From: a virus | IMG/VR virus record: IMGVR_UViG_3300030419_003069 | Location: 1-25,971 of that record | Strand: one strand, 5' to 3' | Length of the DNA stretch: 25,971 bases | Part shown: positions 24,024-25,971 of the stretch, piece by piece | How the letters are laid out: the number at the start of each line of letters is the position of its first letter | How positions within the stretch are numbered: position 1 is the first letter of the stretch | Notes under the pieces: model-generated | What the model was told of the DNA's origin: nothing | The model's database searches: none | What the model saw: only the letters and a program-made list of their open reading frames with translations | Position numbers and translations under genes: made by a program

Positions 24024-25700
24024 TTAAATTCTCCTCATACCTGTGAACTTACTTCCCATTTGCTTAGCCATTATTGACCTAATACTTGTTTCTATAATTC
24101 TTTTCGGGTCTCTTTGTACATCACCCATCTTACCACCTGGTTCAAAGGTTGCGTAAGGATTTGTCATATATGTATAATCTGCATACATACCACCTCTTGG
24201 GCCTTCTCTTACTTGCTGTACCCTTGCTGAGCTGGCAAATCTACCTGTTCTAAATTGTAGTCTAGGAGATACCATTCTTCTTGCTACTTCTGTCGGTAAA
24301 AGAGTATTAATCATATTTCTTAATTTAACTGGGCTTGCATTTGCCATGGCTTCTCTTTTACTTTTTGCTTTTCTACTTCTTCCAGCTGCAGTTGTTGCTG
24401 CTATTTGTTTACCATATTGAGTACTTTTTCCTTTACTTTTTTTACCTCTAGTACTTTTTGAAATTGATTTTTTACCTTTAGCATTATCTATATACTCTTT
24501 TGCTAACGCTCTATTAACCTTATATTTCATATTTGGTCTAGATTTGTGAGGAAACATATTTTTTATCGCAACTCTAGCTGCGGCTTTTAAAGCTTTATCT
24601 TTCATAGGTGTAGAACCTTCTTTTTCTGCATAAGCTTTTCCACCTATCTTACCTGTTGACCAATCATCTAGAAGTCTGTTCATTTGCTTTCTATGCCATT
24701 TCTTAACAGCTTCTTGTATTGCAGGTAAATCTGTTCCTTCCCAAATCTCATTTTTTGTTGACATCTTCATCTGAACTGTCATATTGTCTTTAATTTTAGC
24801 TTTTGTAGTACTAACATCTAGTACCCTGCTAAAATCTATATCACTCATCATTTCTTGTTGATATTCTTCTATTTCGTCCCAATAAATAGGGTCAAGAGTT
24901 TTTAAATGTTTCTCTAAAAGCGGTCCCATGTTTTTTACAAAGCTAATCATAGCATGTGTAGTTGTTTCGCCATGGTGAGCTCCTGCCATTACTGGTGGAA
25001 CTTCTTGTTTCTTTAAGTCTATACCTGTTCCTGAGGTAGCGTTAAGTAAGCTATGTAATTTTGAACCTTTCTTAGCTCTATTCATTGCTTGGTTGATTTT
25101 ACTCTCTACTTGAACTAAAATACCATCTCTAGCATTCAGACAAATTGTTAAATTAACTCTTAGTGCTGCACGAAAAACATCTTTATATTGCCCTTTTTTA
25201 GATTGTTGAGAAGTTGCCCTTTCTATTTTATAACCAAACTCTCCTTTTTGAAATAGTATAGTTATGCCTCTAGTTGTTTGTTTTACTCTTTTTGGGTTTC
25301 TCCAAATACTGCTATACATATTCTTTGCAGCGGCTTTTCCTGCAGAATCGGCTCCTGAACTATTAATTTGTCCCATGATACCCGTTTTACCGCCTGAGAA
25401 TCCCAAAAGGGAATTAGCTGTTAGTTTCTTTTGAACTATTGCTAGACACATATTTTCTAATACTCTATCAGCGTTTGAACCTTTTCGTAAAGTTTCTTCC
25501 CATAGTTCCCAATAACTAACAGAACTTACTAAATCTTTAACCTCAGTTTCGACCATTTGTCTTTTTAAAAGCCTCGCTAACATCTGGGCTTGGTCTCTAT
25601 AAAAAATTCTTACATTATGTTTATAATTTTTCTCTATCCAACTACGAATAGACCTATGAGCAACTTGGTCCCATTCTTTAGCCATACTAAGTAAAGCCAT
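24024..25700 (-). CDS. Large basic Z/gp10-like putative tail-completion (neck) protein
   Basis: The product is 558 residues. Its position between a connector and a tail terminator is that of lambda Z or HK97 gp10, which act at the head-tail joint. The last 100 or so residues look like that family: a basic helix with 'LLPTEVARRM', then 'FRTGRFASSARV', then 'ADYTYMTNPYATFEPGG', then 'RDPKRIIETSI'. The first 400 or so residues I do not recognise; they are helical, and residues about 395-455 are very rich in Lys and Ser. At 558 residues it is far longer than usual gp10/Z proteins (roughly 100-200), so it may be a fusion that includes another neck role; no separate head-closure gene is visible here. 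The start at 25700 overlaps the upstream stop and has AGGG about 10 bases before it; a second ATG at 25685 is possible. Confidence 0.55.
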   Translation of the reverse strand: MALLSMAKEWDQVAHRSIRSWIEKNYKHNVRIFYRDQAQMLARLLKRQMVETEVKDLVSSVSYWELWEETLRKGSNADRVLENMCLAIVQKKLTANSLLGFSGGKTGIMGQINSSGADSAGKAAAKNMYSSIWRNPKRVKQTTRGITILFQKGEFGYKIERATSQQSKKGQYKDVFRAALRVNLTICLNARDGILVQVESKINQAMNRAKKGSKLHSLLNATSGTGIDLKKQEVPPVMAGAHHGETTTHAMISFVKNMGPLLEKHLKTLDPIYWDEIEEYQQEMMSDIDFSRVLDVSTTKAKIKDNMTVQMKMSTKNEIWEGTDLPAIQEAVKKWHRKQMNRLLDDWSTGKIGGKAYAEKEGSTPMKDKALKAAARVAIKNMFPHKSRPNMKYKVNRALAKEYIDNAKGKKSISKSTRGKKSKGKSTQYGKQIAATTAAGRSRKAKSKREAMANASPVKLRNMINTLLPTEVARRMVSPRLQFRTGRFASSARVQQVREGPRGGMYADYTYMTNPYATFEPGGKMGDVQRDPKRIIETSIRSIMAKQMGSKFTGMRRI

Positions 25701-25971
25701 TAGATAACCACCCTATATAAATCAAGTACTCTTTTTATGTGGTCTGGAAAATCAGTATTATCTCTAACTCCAGAAGTTCCTTGATTCGACATTTGAGCGC
25801 CCCCTAAAACTTTACGCTCTTTGTGTTCGTCTTTTAAATAATAATTTACTAAATCGTAGAGAGCAAGTTTTAAATCATTGGGTGTAGCTGAATATCCTGC
25901 TTTATAAGTAATTCTAACTGCTCCCATTCCTTTTGCCCAATTTGAGGGTTCTCCATTTTTTGTTGTTCTTA
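25700..25971 (-). CDS. Head-tail connector protein, gp6-like (5' end outside window)
   Basis: The frame is open from the right edge to a stop at 25700-25702, giving at least 90 codons. An ATG at 25927 exists, but the frame continues upstream of it without a stop and with connector-like sequence (KNGEPSNWAKG), so the true start is probably beyond the window. The part seen has the pattern usual at the end of HK97 gp6-type connectors: a 'VRITYKAGY' strand, then 'TPNDLKLALYDLVNYYLKD', an acidic/basic helix, and a final helix 'IKRVLDLYRVV'. Such proteins form the ring below the portal that joins head to tail. The stop overlaps the next start by one base (TAATG), so the two are probably translationally coupled. 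Family assignment rests on pattern and position, not on a search. Confidence 0.7.
   Translation of the reverse strand, partial: RTTKNGEPSNWAKGMGAVRITYKAGYSATPNDLKLALYDLVNYYLKDEHKERKVLGGAQMSNQGTSGVRDNTDFPDHIKRVLDLYRVVI

Overview
This window looks like the late tail-morphogenesis region of an AT-rich tailed phage (or prophage) with a long, non-contractile, lambda-like tail. Every gene I can support lies on the minus strand, so transcription runs from the right edge (25971) to the left edge (1). Genes are packed with 1-8 bp overlaps (many TAATG junctions) or gaps of a few bases. No integrase, tRNA, rRNA, CRISPR array or defence gene was seen. Several accessory structural proteins are of types I associate with marine phages (cyanophage/pelagiphage-like small virion proteins, decapeptide-repeat fibres, MTD-N-like fibres). 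A marine phage of an uncultured bacterium is therefore likely, but the host cannot be read from this DNA.

Right part (25971-9283) is a nearly complete lambda-type tail operon in canonical order. It holds a head-tail connector (cut by the window edge), a large basic Z/gp10-like protein, a tail terminator (U-like), the major tail protein (V-like), tail assembly chaperones G and G-T (joined by a -1 frameshift), the tape measure (H-like), and tip proteins M, L, K (JAMM domain only), I and J. The J-like protein ends in about 35 copies of a ten-residue repeat. A strong intrinsic terminator sits between the major tail protein and the chaperone genes, and the chaperone starts with GTG. Both fit lowering expression after the most abundant protein.

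Middle part (9283-6763) has three tandem small proteins sharing an N-terminal module of about 45 residues but differing in their C-termini, then a protein with a PEGA/Ig-like C-terminus, then a 63-residue protein. A short intergenic region (6681-6762) follows, with a perfect-consensus sigma70 promoter interleaved with an inverted repeat.

Left part (6680-1) is an accessory fibre module driven by that promoter. It has two small structural proteins, a fibre with an MTD-N-like start, a short MTD-N-like protein, a small beta-rich protein, a 790-residue fibre with the same ten-residue repeat as J, a small protein, and a Thr/Ser/Asn-rich repeat protein. That last gene is open from 1225 to the left edge (at least 408 codons) and is cut by the window.

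The most informative observations are the frameshift signal, the internal terminator and promoter that divide the operon, the ten-residue repeat shared by J and a separate fibre, and the in-frame 96-bp and 30/24-bp repeats in the left-edge gene.
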